Shown here: positions 1 through 8,768 of the stretch, piece by piece | Layout of the letters: each line of letters begins with the position of its first letter | How positions within the stretch are numbered: position 1 is the stretch's first letter | Assembly (NCBI GenBank): GCA_030142905.1 | Contig: JASJOG010000187.1 | Span: 124,001-188,000 of the forward strand | Origin: Heliopora coerulea | Lineage: Eukaryota > Cnidaria > Anthozoa > Scleralcyonacea > Helioporidae | Reading direction: 5' to 3' | DNA: 64,000 nucleotides | Position numbers and translations under genes: made by a program | The notes under the pieces: model-generated | The model's input: the letters and a program-made list of their open reading frames with translations, nothing else | The model's database searches: none | What the model was told of the DNA's origin: nothing

Positions 1-341
1 ATCACAATCAGTTACCATTGATGTTTTAGAATTTATTCGTGAAGAGAGAGGAAGTTTATGATTTTAGAGAAGTAAACTGCTTAAAACTTCCAAAGTTCAA
101 GACAGATTATATGAAAAAATCTGTAGGGCATCAAGGGACAAATTTATGGAACTCTTTGGAAAATAAAGTTAGACTTTTAGGCAGTTACATTGCTTTAAAA
201 AATAATTTTATTCAGAATTTTTTTAAGGTAGTATCAGGTATATTTATTATTTTTAAATTAGTACATTCACGACCACTTCAGCTTTGGTATAATTAATATC
301 GTGATTAAATAAATGATTATTATTATTATTATTATTATTAT
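1..341 (+). mobile_element. 3' end remnant of a non-LTR retrotransposon (LINE), cut by the window edge
   Basis: The stretch translated from about 39 to 296 contains K-T-D-Y-M-K-K-S followed by N-L-W-N-S-L and an F-rich basic end. This resembles the extreme C-terminus of CR1/L2-like LINE reverse transcriptase proteins, just before the stop codon. A stop lies in the same frame at 27-29, so the frame is already broken. A non-coding tail follows and ends in an (ATT)n run, the usual kind of 3' end for such elements, after which the 285-bp satellite starts abruptly in mid-unit. The sequence is not a close match to the 3' end of LINE copy B (46541-50978), so it is probably another family. Identification rests on a short motif and the tail. 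Confidence 0.55.
314..341. repeat. (ATT)n microsatellite, LINE 3' tail
   Basis: About nine ATT repeats, with the satellite starting immediately after. Simple-repeat tails of this kind mark the 3' end of CR1/L2-type LINE insertions. LINE copy B ends in a comparable TTATTA run near 50944-50969. Confidence 0.85.
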
Positions 342-2575
342 CATCTTAAAAAGTCTTCTGTTCCTTTACATTCACTTTATCTTCATTTGGCCAACATACC
401 TAAATTTAGAACATCACAACAGCATTAATTTTTTCCTAAAGAAACTTAATTATTAAATTAAGAGTAACATTTTACCCTGTATTCTACCTCAGCTTAGCCT
501 TGGCAAATCACTTAGTTCTGCAGTGCCTCAGAACTAAATGTTTCCTCATAAAAAGCCATAACATCGATAAAAAAAAATGCATCCTAAACTAACACAAATA
601 CATCTATTACAAACAATGAATACTTATCTTAAAAAGTCTCCTGCTGCTCTACATTCACTTTATCTTCATTTGTCCAAATTACCTACATTAAAAACATTAA
701 AACAGCATTAATTTCCTGGTAAAAGTAACTTAACTATTACGTTAAGAGTAAGATCTTACATCGAATCCTACCCCGATTTAGCCTTGGCGAAAAACTTAGT
801 TCTGCAGCACCTCAGAACTACATCCTTCCTCACAGAGAAGCACTAACAATCATACTTAAAAAATAAATCGTAATGTAACAAAAATAGATCTATTACAGCA
901 AATAAATCCTTATGTTAAAGAGTCTGCAGATTCTTTATATTCCTATATCTACTTTTGGCCAACATACCTAAATCAAGAACATCACAACTACATTATTTTC
1001 CTGGTAAAAGTAACTGAACAATTACGTTAGGAGTAAGATCTTACACTGTATCCTACCCCCATTTAGCCTTGGCGAAAAACTTAATTCTGTGGGGCGTCAG
1101 AACTAAATCATTCCTCACGGAAAAGCCCTAACATCGATACTAAAACATGCATCCTAAACTAACACAAATATATCTATTACAAACAATGAATATTTATCAT
1201 AAAAAGTCAACTGCTGGTTTACATTCACTTTATCTTCATTTGTCCAACTTACCTAAATTAAGAACATTACAACAGCATTATTTTCCTGGTAAAAGTAACT
1301 TAACTATTAATTTAAGAGTAAGATCTTTCATCGTATCCGACTCCCATTTAGTCTTGGGGAAAAACTTAGTTCTGCGGCGACTCAGAACGATATCTTTCTT
1401 CAAGGGAAAGCCCTAACATTTACATTAAAACATGCATTCTAAACTAACACAAATTTATCTATTAGAACCAATGAATACTTATCTTAAAAAGTCTCCTGTT
1501 CCTTTACATTCACTTTATCTTCAATTGGCCAACATACCAAAATTTAGAACATCACAACAGTATTAATTTTTTCCTAAAGAAACTTAACTATTAAATTAAG
1601 AGTAACATTTTACCCCGAATTCTACCTCGGCTTAGCCTTGGCAAATCACTTAGTTCTGCAGTGCCTCAGAACTAAATGTTTCCTCATGAAAAGCCATAAC
1701 ATCGATAAAAAAAAATGCATCCTATACTAACACAAATACATCTATTACAAATAATGAATACTTAACTTAAAAAGTCTCCTGCTGCTCTACATTCACTTTA
1801 TCTTCATTTGTCCAAATTATCTACATAAAAAACATTAAAAAAGCATTATTTTCCTGGTAAAAGTAACTTAACTATTACTTTAAGAGTAAGATCGTACATC
1901 ATATCCTACCCCGATTTAGCCTTGGCGAAAAACTTAGTTCTGCAGCACCTCAGAACTAAATCCTTCCTCACAGAGAAGCACTAACAATCATACTTAATAA
2001 ATAAATTCTAATGTAACAAAAATACATCTATTACAGCAAATAAATCCTTATGTTAAAGAGTCAGCAGATTCTTTATATTCCCTTTATCTACTTTTGGCCA
2101 ACACACCTACATCAAGAAAATCACAACAGCATTATTTTCCTGGTAAAAGAAACTGAACTATTACTTTAGGAGTAAGATCTTACACTGTATCCTACCACTA
2201 TTTAGTCTTGGGGAAAAACTTAGTTCTGTGGCGCCTCAGAACAAAATCTTTCCTCACGGAAAAGCCCTAACATCGATACTAAAACATGCATCCTAATCTA
2301 ACACTAATACATCTATTACAAATAATGAATACTTATGTTAAAAAATCTCCTGCTGCTCTACGTTCACTTTATCTTCATTTGTCCAACTTACCTACATTAA
2401 GAACATTACAACAGTATTATTTTCCTGGTAAAAGTAACTTAACTATTACGTTAAGAGTAAGATCTTATATCGTATCCTACCCCAATTTAGCCTTGGCGAA
2501 AAACGTAGTTCTGCGGCGCCTCAGAACTAAATCTTTCTTCGAGGGAAAGCCCTAACATTCATACTAAAACATGCA
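342..2575. repeat. 285-bp satellite, block 1 (about 8 units)
   Basis: Tandem copies of a ~285 bp unit, readable by the recurring landmark ACATGCATCCTAAACTAACA (variants at 579, 1146, 1719 and 2285), then AATACTTATCTTAAAAAGTC, TTTATCTTCATTTG and the dyad TTAGTTCTG...CAGAACTAA. Neighbouring units differ while units four apart agree: the variant starting near 860 (CAGCAAATAAATCCTTATG) recurs near 2000, and the GTTCCTTTACATTC variant near 1500 follows the same spacing. This indicates a four-unit higher-order repeat of about 1.14 kb. Some units hold an open frame of 89 codons (1147-1416, 2286-2555); most units do not. The block is interrupted by the Polinton at 2576 and continues at 15997 in register. 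Confidence 0.95.
2570..2575. other. Left target-site duplication of the Polinton (CATGCA)
   Basis: CATGCA lies directly outside the left inverted repeat, and the same six bases follow the right inverted repeat at 15991-15996. Six-base duplications are the hallmark of Polinton/Maverick integration. The site is part of the satellite unit's ACATGCATCC landmark, so removing the element and one copy leaves a normal unit. Confidence 0.95.
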
Positions 2576-3021
2576 AGTAGTCTATATAGTGGGGATTCTA
2601 GCGCATTTTGGGATTTGGCTAAATTTTCCACATTTTCAAAATCGACAAAAATAGTCGGGGTAAACCCTTTTCTTTGATAATGTAACTTTCGGTTGCTTCG
2701 CTGCAGCTTCGCCGCTGAGACCTCTGGTCGATGAGAACTTCGTTCGATCACTTCCGGTCTCTTCCTGGAATTTGTTAACGTTACCGGGAATTTCAACACA
2801 TTTTAAAAATGGATCAAAATTTTCAAAGTGTCGCGGGGGAATCACTGGACGAACATTTTTCAAATTCCAAACATTCCATACATGCTCAATCTCCCTAACA
2901 ACTAGCCTCGCTCGATGTCAACAAAAAACTATTTTCGGTTTGCTCCGTTGTTAGGGATATCTGGAATGTATGGAATGTGGGGGAAAACCTCTCAACGACA
3001 CACAGGGGAATTACCTTTTTT
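2576..3021 (+). repeat. Polinton left terminal inverted repeat
   Basis: About 446 bp, matching the reverse complement of 15545-15990 at nearly every position; the clearest divergence is at the inner edge (2996-3012) and around 2830-2855. It contains hairpin-forming GC-rich words such as GCAGCTTCGCCGCTG and GAACTTCGTTC, which read as GNA-loop hairpins on the other strand. Open frames visible on either strand here also occur in the right repeat and are probably not genes. Replication of such elements is thought to start at the inverted termini using a terminal protein. Confidence 0.96.
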
Positions 3022-3025
3022 GACA

Positions 3026-3038
3026 GCACCGAAGGTGC
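3026..3038 (+). other. Short hairpin GCACC-GAA-GGTGC
   Basis: Perfect 5-bp stem closed by a GAA loop, in AT-rich DNA just inside the left inverted repeat. It shares the core ACC-NNA-GGT with 3086-3096, 12890-12900, 13534-13546, 13700-13718 and 15837-15847. Confidence 0.75.
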
Positions 3039-3134
3039 GCACAAAGCGGTTTTAAGGAAACTCTAATAACACTATAAAGATACAGCACCGCAGGTCCACG
3101 CGAAGCGTTTTTAAGAATTTTGTTTTAAATAAAA

Positions 3135-3332
3135 ATGTATGATATAGTTTTAAGAAATACTAATAGATATTTATTTACAATATGTAAAAAATGCTTGAAA
3201 ATTCTAAATTTTTACCTAATATTTAGTAAATTGTTTAGATTTTTTTTGAATGATGTTTTTAAACTTTATATTTATATTTCAGAACCTAGGACATTTCGAT
3301 GTAAAATTTGCGGAAAAATTAGTTATTATTAA
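3135..3332 (+). CDS. Possible small protein, unrecognised
   Basis: A 65-aa open frame beginning after TTTTAAATAAAAATG, which resembles the AAATAAATG context of the other Polinton genes. The product is basic and hydrophobic with two C-x2-C pairs (K-K-C near residue 20 and C-K-I-C near residue 59). It lies 16 bp upstream of the 127-aa gene on the same strand. No family is recognised. Very AT-rich DNA readily gives such frames, so this may be chance. Confidence 0.2.
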   Translation: MYDIVLRNTNRYLFTICKKCLKILNFYLIFSKLFRFFLNDVFKLYIYISEPRTFRCKICGKISYY

Positions 3333-3348
3333 AATTTAATATAAATAA

Positions 3349-3732
3349 ATGGGTAATTGTATTTCAAAAAGTAAAAATAATACACACACTTCACACACTT
3401 CGCATATTGAAAATTCTGAAAATAAAAAATCAAATTCAAATATTGATATAAATCTTCATGGTTATCCTCCAATAAATTTTAGAAAAGTTAAAAAAAGTGG
3501 TTTTAGAATTGGTGCTCATGTTGATATTGGTTTTAAAGATTTTGAAGCTGGAGCAACTTTTGGAAGAAATTCTATTAAAGAAATTAATTTTTCAGAAAAT
3601 AATAATCATTTAAAATTACTAAAATCTTTTGAAAATGAAAATAAAAATGACATAGAAAAAGATAAAATAATTGCTTCATTAATTAATTTAAAAAATGATC
3701 AAAATGTTAAACCTAAAAATGAAGATAAATAA
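3349..3732 (+). CDS. Predicted N-myristoylated protein, function unknown
   Basis: A 127-aa protein starting M-G-N-C-I-S-K. Gly2 with Ser6 fits the eukaryotic N-myristoylation signal MGxxxS, and Cys4 next to it could be palmitoylated, so the protein is predicted to be anchored on a host membrane by its N-terminus. Residues 8-35 are Ser/Asn/His-rich and probably disordered. Residues 36-75 contain a hydrophobic/aromatic stretch with G-Y-P-P-I-N-F and F-R-I-G-A-H-V-D-I-G-F, perhaps beta strands. The tail is Asn/Lys/Glu-rich. The start is supported by the context ATAAATAAATG, as in the neighbouring Polinton genes. It is convergent with the 180-aa gene across a 30-base hairpin. No family was recognised. 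Roles in virion envelopment or membrane targeting are guesses from the lipid signal only. Confidence 0.65.
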   Translation: MGNCISKSKNNTHTSHTSHIENSENKKSNSNIDINLHGYPPINFRKVKKSGFRIGAHVDIGFKDFEAGATFGRNSIKEINFSENNNHLKLLKSFENENKNDIEKDKIIASLINLKNDQNVKPKNEDK

Positions 3733-3768
3733 ACTACTATAATTTTGTATAATTTTGTATAATTTTGT

Positions 3769-3798
3769 AATTTTATAATAAAATTATATTATAAAATT
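3769..3798. terminator. Hairpin between convergent genes
   Basis: AATTTTATAATA, a 6-base loop, then TATTATAAAATT form a perfect 12-bp stem. It lies between the stop of the plus-strand 127-aa gene (3732) and the stop of the minus-strand 180-aa gene (3801). Just before it, TATAATTTTG is repeated three times. Its position suggests a shared transcript end for both strands, but AT-rich palindromes also arise by chance. Confidence 0.45.
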
Positions 3799-3800
3799 AT

Positions 3801-4343
3801 TTAATCACTTGTTGAAGTTTGATCATTTGTTTTTTTGGTTGGTTGTGTTTGTTTTTTAACGACATGTTTTCCGACAGTAATACCACCAGATAATATTCCA
3901 AGATATGGTAGATATGGGGATAATTTTTCAACCACAGATTTTACATCTCTTTTTAATAATTTATCTTTAACCAGTTCTTTTTCCAATTCTTCACTACTTT
4001 CAATTGCTTCTAAACCACCTAATAAATCTGCAAATTTACTAATTAGTAAATCTGTTAAAAATACATTTGCTTTTTCTGCTTGTTTAATTTCATATTCAGA
4101 ATAAATTTTTAGTATAACTTTATCACTTGCTTTTTTCAAATTTTGAACCGATTGACTAATTTCCCCATCTTCAGATAATCTTATCAATTCTTCGCGTTTT
4201 TTCATCACGTCGTGTTTCACGTCTTTTTTATCAGAGCTTGCTCTGCTTTCATCTTGCGTTTGTTTCTCTTGAGCACCCGCGGATGCATTTGATTCCATTT
4301 GCGGTATTTTTACATAATCACTAGTTTCACGATTCTCGTTCAT
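3801..4343 (-). CDS. Polinton-encoded 180-aa protein, unknown function
   Basis: The N-terminal ~45 residues are polar (Ser, Glu, Gln, Asp) and probably disordered. Residues about 46-140 are rich in Lys/Glu/Leu and look helical, possibly coiled coil. A short apolar Gly-rich segment (P-Y-L-G-I-L-S-G-G-I-T-V-G, about 145-157) precedes a basic/Thr tail. The start has the AAAATAAATG context. It overlaps the end of the ATPase gene by 17 bases in another frame, so the two are probably expressed together in the minus-strand block. The position beside the packaging ATPase and capsid candidate suggests a virion or assembly role; no homologous family is recognised. Confidence 0.7.
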   Translation of the reverse strand: MNENRETSDYVKIPQMESNASAGAQEKQTQDESRASSDKKDVKHDVMKKREELIRLSEDGEISQSVQNLKKASDKVILKIYSEYEIKQAEKANVFLTDLLISKFADLLGGLEAIESSEELEKELVKDKLLKRDVKSVVEKLSPYLPYLGILSGGITVGKHVVKKQTQPTKKTNDQTSTSD

Positions 4344-4950
4344 TTATTTTATAACTAAATGGAAAAATTAAATTTATTTCTAAACATGAATATTTTTTTG
4401 TTTTCAAAGTTTCTAAAATTTTTTCAATTTCATTGCGGTCATCCACACCTAAATATTCTTGAATTATTGTTGACATATCTTTTTTATTTGGGTTATAAAA
4501 TGTAACCAATTTTGAAATATTTTCTCTAAATGGTTTTGCAATACTTGTTAATTGTTGTGTAATTACAACAACGAAAAGATTATAGTGTCTAGCGCTAAAT
4601 CCTAATTTAACCAATTCACTTGTTCTATTTTTTACATTTTTTCCACTTGCACAATCATCCAATATGATTAAGCTTTTACTTCCTTTTGAAAAATTTACTA
4701 TAAATTTTAGCCAATCTTCAACGTTGTCTTGGTCACAAGGAATAGCAATAAAGTCTTCGTCTTTATCATATTTCCAATTTTCATAAGTTTTATTCCATTC
4801 AAATGTTGGACAAATTAGAAAAATATAATCAAAATAATTTTTATATTCATTTTCTATAAAATCCAAAAGATATTTTGTTTTTCCACAAGCAGTCATTCCA
4901 ACAATTATCATATTAAATGGTTTAATTTCATCGTTCACATTCACGTTCAT
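4327..4950 (-). CDS. A32/FtsK-HerA-type genome packaging ATPase
   Basis: A 207-aa P-loop ATPase of the kind used by Polintons and related double-jelly-roll viruses to pump DNA into preformed capsids. Visible motifs: Walker A G-M-T-A-C-G-K-T at residues 18-25, Walker B S-L-I-I-L-D-D at 93-99, the A-R-H motif at 120-122, and the T-Q-Q sensor strand at 131-133. The length is normal for the family and no break is seen. It lies 33 bases downstream of the capsid candidate on the same strand and overlaps the start of the 180-aa gene by 17 bases. The order capsid, ATPase, small protein suggests a morphogenesis module. Family assignment is firm; activity in this copy is untested. Confidence 0.93.
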   Translation of the reverse strand: MNVNVNDEIKPFNMIIVGMTACGKTKYLLDFIENEYKNYFDYIFLICPTFEWNKTYENWKYDKDEDFIAIPCDQDNVEDWLKFIVNFSKGSKSLIILDDCASGKNVKNRTSELVKLGFSARHYNLFVVVITQQLTSIAKPFRENISKLVTFYNPNKKDMSTIIQEYLGVDDRNEIEKILETLKTKKYSCLEINLIFPFSYKINERES

Positions 4951-4983
4951 TTTTTATTTTTGTTTTTTTATCATCTTCGATGT

Positions 4984-6177
4984 TTAAAATTGGATTGAAG
5001 ACAAATCTTTATTTACAATGTTTAACAATCCATCACTTATTACAAATATATGACACATTACATTTGCAGAAATAGCAGTTTTTTTAATTTCTAACAATAG
5101 TCCAGACTGTGTGTTTACTAACTTTTTACCAGTTCCATAAACAAAGTTATCATCTAATGTTCTTAAATCCACGCATAATGCAAATGAATCTTTATAAAAT
5201 TTTTCAATACTCATGACTGAATCACAGTCAGAATATCCGCAGTGAAATATTCTAAATGCCTCTTCAAAAAATCTTCTTTTTGGCATACCTTGAGAATATA
5301 TACTATTTGGAACTCCTTCAACACTAATTTTGACATCTGTTATATTTGGATAAACAAATTGTTCACTATCTGTGATAGTTTTATTTCTAAATAGTAACAC
5401 AACTGCTTTCATACTTTTCCACGGGATATTTATGGTTTCATTATGCAAAGTCGCGTCTTTATCCCATTCTACTGTTTTCATCAAAGTTACATAATTATAT
5501 GATAATGATCTTCCTGTGGTGTAATTTGATAAAACATCAATTGCCAAATCTTGATTTTCAATTGTTTCATATTCTAGTTCTAAATTTTCCAATGTATACC
5601 CTCCAACACTTTGTCCACTTTGTGCTACCATAATTCCACTAGCTTTTGGAAAAGTTAAAATATATTGAAAATTGTTAATCATTCCATAAGGAGCATATAG
5701 TCCATGATCTGAAAGTATTTTTTCTAATTTTAAACACTGTTTTGTTCCATAAATATCATACATTAATTTATCACTAACTTTTTGCACATTTCCACTTGTT
5801 GCTCCGCTATCATCTTTTGAAATTAATTTTCTAAGATTTTCTCCAGCGATTCCATATTCAACCATATCTGCTCTTTCGAATTCAGGTTTCCAGAGATCTT
5901 TGTAAATTTGCAAAAGAGATTCTCCACTATTATCGTAAACAATTTCTCCAGCAAATTTAACAACTAATCTTTTCTTTAACAATTTTGATAAATTATTTAA
6001 AAACCAAGACTTAGTATTTGCATTTTTAAAATTAAATAACAATTTTAATGAATCAGGAACAAGACACAAATTAGGATTTAATTTTGGAATATCTATATAA
6101 AGCTCTTCTTCAGGATTTACTTTATTCGGATTCAAAGTTACAACATGCCTTGTTCTGGTTCCTTTAATTTCACTCAT
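4984..6177 (-). CDS. Candidate major capsid protein (Polinton virion protein), 397 aa
   Basis: A beta-rich, soluble 397-aa protein without membrane segments or signal peptide. It alternates hydrophobic strand-like stretches with loops (L-C-L-V-P-D-S-L-K-L-L-F near residue 38, Y-I-L-T-F-P near 170, A-V-V-L-L-F near 255) and has a conserved-looking C-terminal half with F-A-L-C-V-D-L-R and C-H-I-F-V-I-S-D. I recognise it as a protein class common in animal Polintons. The length and gene position (next to the packaging ATPase) fit a double-jelly-roll major capsid protein, but no jelly-roll fold can be shown by reading alone. It could instead be another abundant virion protein. The frame is intact. 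The start has the context AAGATAAAAAATG, and 13-codon mini-frame 6181-6222 lies just upstream. Confidence 0.6.
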   Translation of the reverse strand: MSEIKGTRTRHVVTLNPNKVNPEEELYIDIPKLNPNLCLVPDSLKLLFNFKNANTKSWFLNNLSKLLKKRLVVKFAGEIVYDNSGESLLQIYKDLWKPEFERADMVEYGIAGENLRKLISKDDSGATSGNVQKVSDKLMYDIYGTKQCLKLEKILSDHGLYAPYGMINNFQYILTFPKASGIMVAQSGQSVGGYTLENLELEYETIENQDLAIDVLSNYTTGRSLSYNYVTLMKTVEWDKDATLHNETINIPWKSMKAVVLLFRNKTITDSEQFVYPNITDVKISVEGVPNSIYSQGMPKRRFFEEAFRIFHCGYSDCDSVMSIEKFYKDSFALCVDLRTLDDNFVYGTGKKLVNTQSGLLLEIKKTAISANVMCHIFVISDGLLNIVNKDLSSIQF

Positions 6178-6180
6178 TTT

Positions 6181-6222
6181 TTATCTTTTATATCCTGGAT
6201 ATAATTCGTCTACTCTATTCAT
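6181..6222 (-). other. 13-codon mini-frame upstream of the capsid candidate
   Basis: In the 71-base gap between the 455-aa gene and the capsid candidate there is a complete ATG-to-TAA frame of 13 codons (M-N-R-V-D-E-L-Y-P-G-Y-K-R). Its ATG is preceded by AATAAAAA, much like the flanking genes, and its stop lies 3 bases before the capsid candidate's ATG. It may be an upstream regulatory frame, a real micropeptide, or chance. Confidence 0.3.
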
Positions 6223-6248
6223 TTTTTATTATACAAAAAAAAATTTTT

Positions 6249-7616
6249 TTAATCTTTATTACTCTTTCGGTATTCCTTATATTCATTGTATAAAAAGTAA
6301 GTAATTGCAATAGCTAATATCCATAAATTTTTAGCTAGAAAAGCAATACCTTTTGCGCCCCATGATAATATTTGAGAAATTAAATTTAAAACTGCTGAAA
6401 TGACTGCACCAAAAATTTTACCTATATTTGCAATTGCTTTTCCTAATTTTCCAACTGCATTTGCACCTTGTTTTAATGCGTTTCTTGCTCCTATAACTAT
6501 TGTTGTAATTATACCTGCTATAGAAATAGCAACTGCTGATAAACCTGCGATATTTTCTTTTGCCCATTTTTTAAATCTTTCTAATCTTCCGAGGTCAGAT
6601 TCTTCAGCATTTTCATTTAAAATATTTATTCCTTCTTCACTAATTGGTCTTTCATTATTTTCAAGTCTCATTTTATCCGCTTGAAGTTTTGCAATTTCTG
6701 AAAAACTCTTATATATATCTTTTTGTGGAGTGTTGTCTGGTTGTAATTCAGCTTTCATTTTCCAATGTTGGTACTCTTCATCAAATCCATCAATTTTTCC
6801 GCGTATAACTTCTTTTTTTTCATTTTCTGTTAGCTCAGGGTCAATATCCTCCAAATATATTAATCCTCTAAATTCTCTTAAATCATCTCTTTCAAATAAT
6901 GTTCGTCTTGGGTCCTGTTTATTATCAATTAATTTTTTTAAATTGTTATCGCTAATTATATTATCAATTTTATTTTGAATTTCTAAAATAGAATCATCAG
7001 TGATATAATCATAAAAAATTTCCTCATTGAGGTCACCGGTTTCATTACCATCAGGACCTTCATCTCTGATTATTTCTTGGATTGCTGCACTTGGAGTTTT
7101 TTCATATTCTTGTTTTGCTTTTTCAAAAATATCTCTGAATTCATTAACATAATTCTTATTCCATTTTACAAATAATTTTAGTTTATTGTCACCGCCAACA
7201 TTACCAATTCTTTTATCTTTGTAAATAATTGAAACATTTCCTTTTTCATTTCTTTCAAACCTAGTTTGTTCTAACAATAATTCATTATTTTTTCCATTTT
7301 TCTTTTCACGGATGAAATTAAATATTTTTTTGAAAGATTTTTTTCTGTCATCAGTAATTGATCTTTCAATTCCTCTCAAACCTTTTTTTAAATTACCATA
7401 TGAAATTATAGACCCAGGTTCTTTAACTCTAGTTACTTTGGTGTGCTGATCTGGGAGTAACATAGTTGTTTCTCCAGTATCTAAATTTGTATCAGCAAAA
7501 TTTCCTCCACTTGTTTCTCCACCTTCGTCCTCACGGTCTTCTTCTCTGCGTGCTTCAGCCTCGCGGTCTCTTATATTTCTATCATTTAATTCTATATCAT
7601 CAAAACCTTTATCCAT
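6249..7616 (-). CDS. 455-aa Polinton protein with C-terminal membrane segments
   Basis: The first ~60 residues are acidic and charged (E-A-R-R-E-E-D-R-E-D-E), followed by a long hydrophilic helical region with repeated Glu/Lys/Asp/Asn. The last ~105 residues are quite different: a Gly/Ala/Ile hydrophobic stretch at about 350-372 (A-I-S-I-A-G-I-I-T-T-I-V-I-G), a Gly/Lys-rich amphipathic link, then hydrophobic segments at about 395-440, ending in a charged tail. This fits a membrane-interacting virion protein, as membrane-lysing or minor virion proteins of related viruses often have Gly-rich amphipathic ends, but no homology is claimed. The gene starts only 5 bases after the integrase stop, with the AAAATAAATG context partly overlapping that stop. 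The frame is intact. Confidence 0.7.
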   Translation of the reverse strand: MDKGFDDIELNDRNIRDREAEARREEDREDEGGETSGGNFADTNLDTGETTMLLPDQHTKVTRVKEPGSIISYGNLKKGLRGIERSITDDRKKSFKKIFNFIREKKNGKNNELLLEQTRFERNEKGNVSIIYKDKRIGNVGGDNKLKLFVKWNKNYVNEFRDIFEKAKQEYEKTPSAAIQEIIRDEGPDGNETGDLNEEIFYDYITDDSILEIQNKIDNIISDNNLKKLIDNKQDPRRTLFERDDLREFRGLIYLEDIDPELTENEKKEVIRGKIDGFDEEYQHWKMKAELQPDNTPQKDIYKSFSEIAKLQADKMRLENNERPISEEGINILNENAEESDLGRLERFKKWAKENIAGLSAVAISIAGIITTIVIGARNALKQGANAVGKLGKAIANIGKIFGAVISAVLNLISQILSWGAKGIAFLAKNLWILAIAITYFLYNEYKEYRKSNKD

Positions 7617-7621
7617 TTATT

Positions 7622-8747
7622 TTATATGATTTGAATATTTTCTTCCGGCATCCAAGAATTATGTTTATTGTCATAACCTAACCACTTTACCAGAACCATA
7701 TTTTTTCCTTTAACTTTTTTTCTTTTTAATATTTTCTCTACTTTATAAATATCATCCTTTTTATCCACAGCAGATAATTCCTGTTCATAAAATTTCCCAA
7801 TGATTGGTTCTCCTTCTAAATCTTCTATTTCATACATGTTTGGGACACCTCTAAATACTTTTACAATTTTGAAAATTTCTTCTGTAAAATTAGCTTCATA
7901 ACCTTTAGTAAAGATATTCTTATATTTAGAAATCCTAACAGTATCACCAATTCTGAATTTAGGTAAAGGTAAATCTCCTAATGGGTAACCATATAGTGTA
8001 ATCCACACTTGATCTTTGTTAGACTTGTTCACATCAGCAGGTTTCATTAATATACTACTGTGTTTAGTATTATTATAATTATCTACAAGTTCATGTATGT
8101 GGTTAATCTAATTATAAGTTCCCTTGCTGTAGAAATATTTCCACATGGATGTTTTTAGAGTTCTGTTAAATCTTTCAACTATAGCTGCTTTTCTATCAGA
8201 GTTTGTAGAAAAATATTCAACATTGTTTTTTCAATAGTTCTTTTACACCTACATTGTAAAATTCTTTTCCTTCATCAAATTGAGTGACTTCTGGGTATTT
8301 ACCAAATCTTTCTTTAAATTGTTTTAATAATTCATCCACAGCTTTTGTCATGTTTTTAGTATCTTTTCTGTAAACAGGAATAGCGAATGCATATCTACTT
8401 AAAATTTCAACAGCTGTCAATATCCAATAATATCCTTTGTTCTGTTTGCTGTATTTTCCCATATCAACCAAATCCATTTGTATTTGATCAGCTAAATCTT
8501 TGACAAATGTTCTTTGGAATTTATACCTTCTAACAATTGGTTTGTATCTTGTAAAAGTATCTTGTGTTTTTAACCAGTCTTGCACAATTTTTCTACTGAT
8601 TTTTAATCCCTTTGGAAGTCTGTCTTTTGCTTTTTGATAAAGTCTTTCCGCAGATTGATAACCTGTTTCTGGGTTGTAGTAAATGTCTCTTAACTCTTGT
8701 TTAATAACGATTTCATTGTGACTAAGCTTCGATGTGTCTTGATTCAT
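7622..8747 (-). pseudogene. Polinton integrase with chromodomain, broken by a frame change and a stop
   Basis: Retrovirus-like DDE integrase inserting the element into host DNA. The N-terminal piece (8217-8747) has the usual Polinton lead region and two catalytic aspartates: D92 in Q-M-D-L-V-D-M and D158 in Q-F-D-E-G-K-E-F. The frame changes near 8217-8229, around a T6 run. The third catalytic residue, in A-A-I-V-E-R-F-N-R-T, is read from the other frame at about 8160-8190. A TAG on the minus strand (8108-8110) interrupts this frame, which then runs without a break into the C-terminal piece (from 8047), containing an SH3-like stretch (F-R-I-G-D-T-V-R-I) and a chromodomain (L-V-K-W-L-G-Y, with N-S-W-M-P-E). 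All domains are therefore present, but the gene cannot give a full product as it stands. Confidence 0.95.
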
Positions 8748-8768
8748 TTATTTTTATTAAAATAAATA
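8748..8768. promoter_or_regulatory. 21-bp divergent start region between the two gene blocks
   Basis: The ATG of the minus-strand integrase (8745-8747) and that of the plus-strand 302-aa gene (8769-8771) are separated by only 21 AT-only bases. The sequence reads AAAATAAAT toward one gene and AAAATAAAT toward the other. Both transcription units must start from this region or from within the opposite gene. Confidence 0.55.

Larger units (their letters stand above)
3022..3348. other. Subterminal region, no confident gene
   Basis: Just inside the inverted repeat are the hairpin GCACC-GAA-GGTGC (3026-3038), a partial relative CACC-GCA-GGTC (3086-3096), and CGC-GAA-GCG (3099-3107). The rest is very AT-rich. 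A 65-codon open frame at 3135-3332 is preceded by TAAATAAAAATG, close to the start context of the real genes. Its product is a low-complexity, F/L/I/K-rich chain ending F-R-C-K-I-C-G-K. It could be a small gene, but base composition alone could give it. Confidence 0.6.

Noticed and set aside
2527..2954. Open frames in the left Polinton inverted repeat (and 15767-16096 in the right one)
   Set aside because: The same sequence is present in both inverted repeats, the frames run into satellite, and the products are low in recognisable features.
3835..4104. Antisense frames over minus-strand Polinton genes (also 6400-6684, 6730-6978, 7466-7681)
   Set aside because: They are shadows of the real genes on the other strand, with compositions typical of antisense reading.
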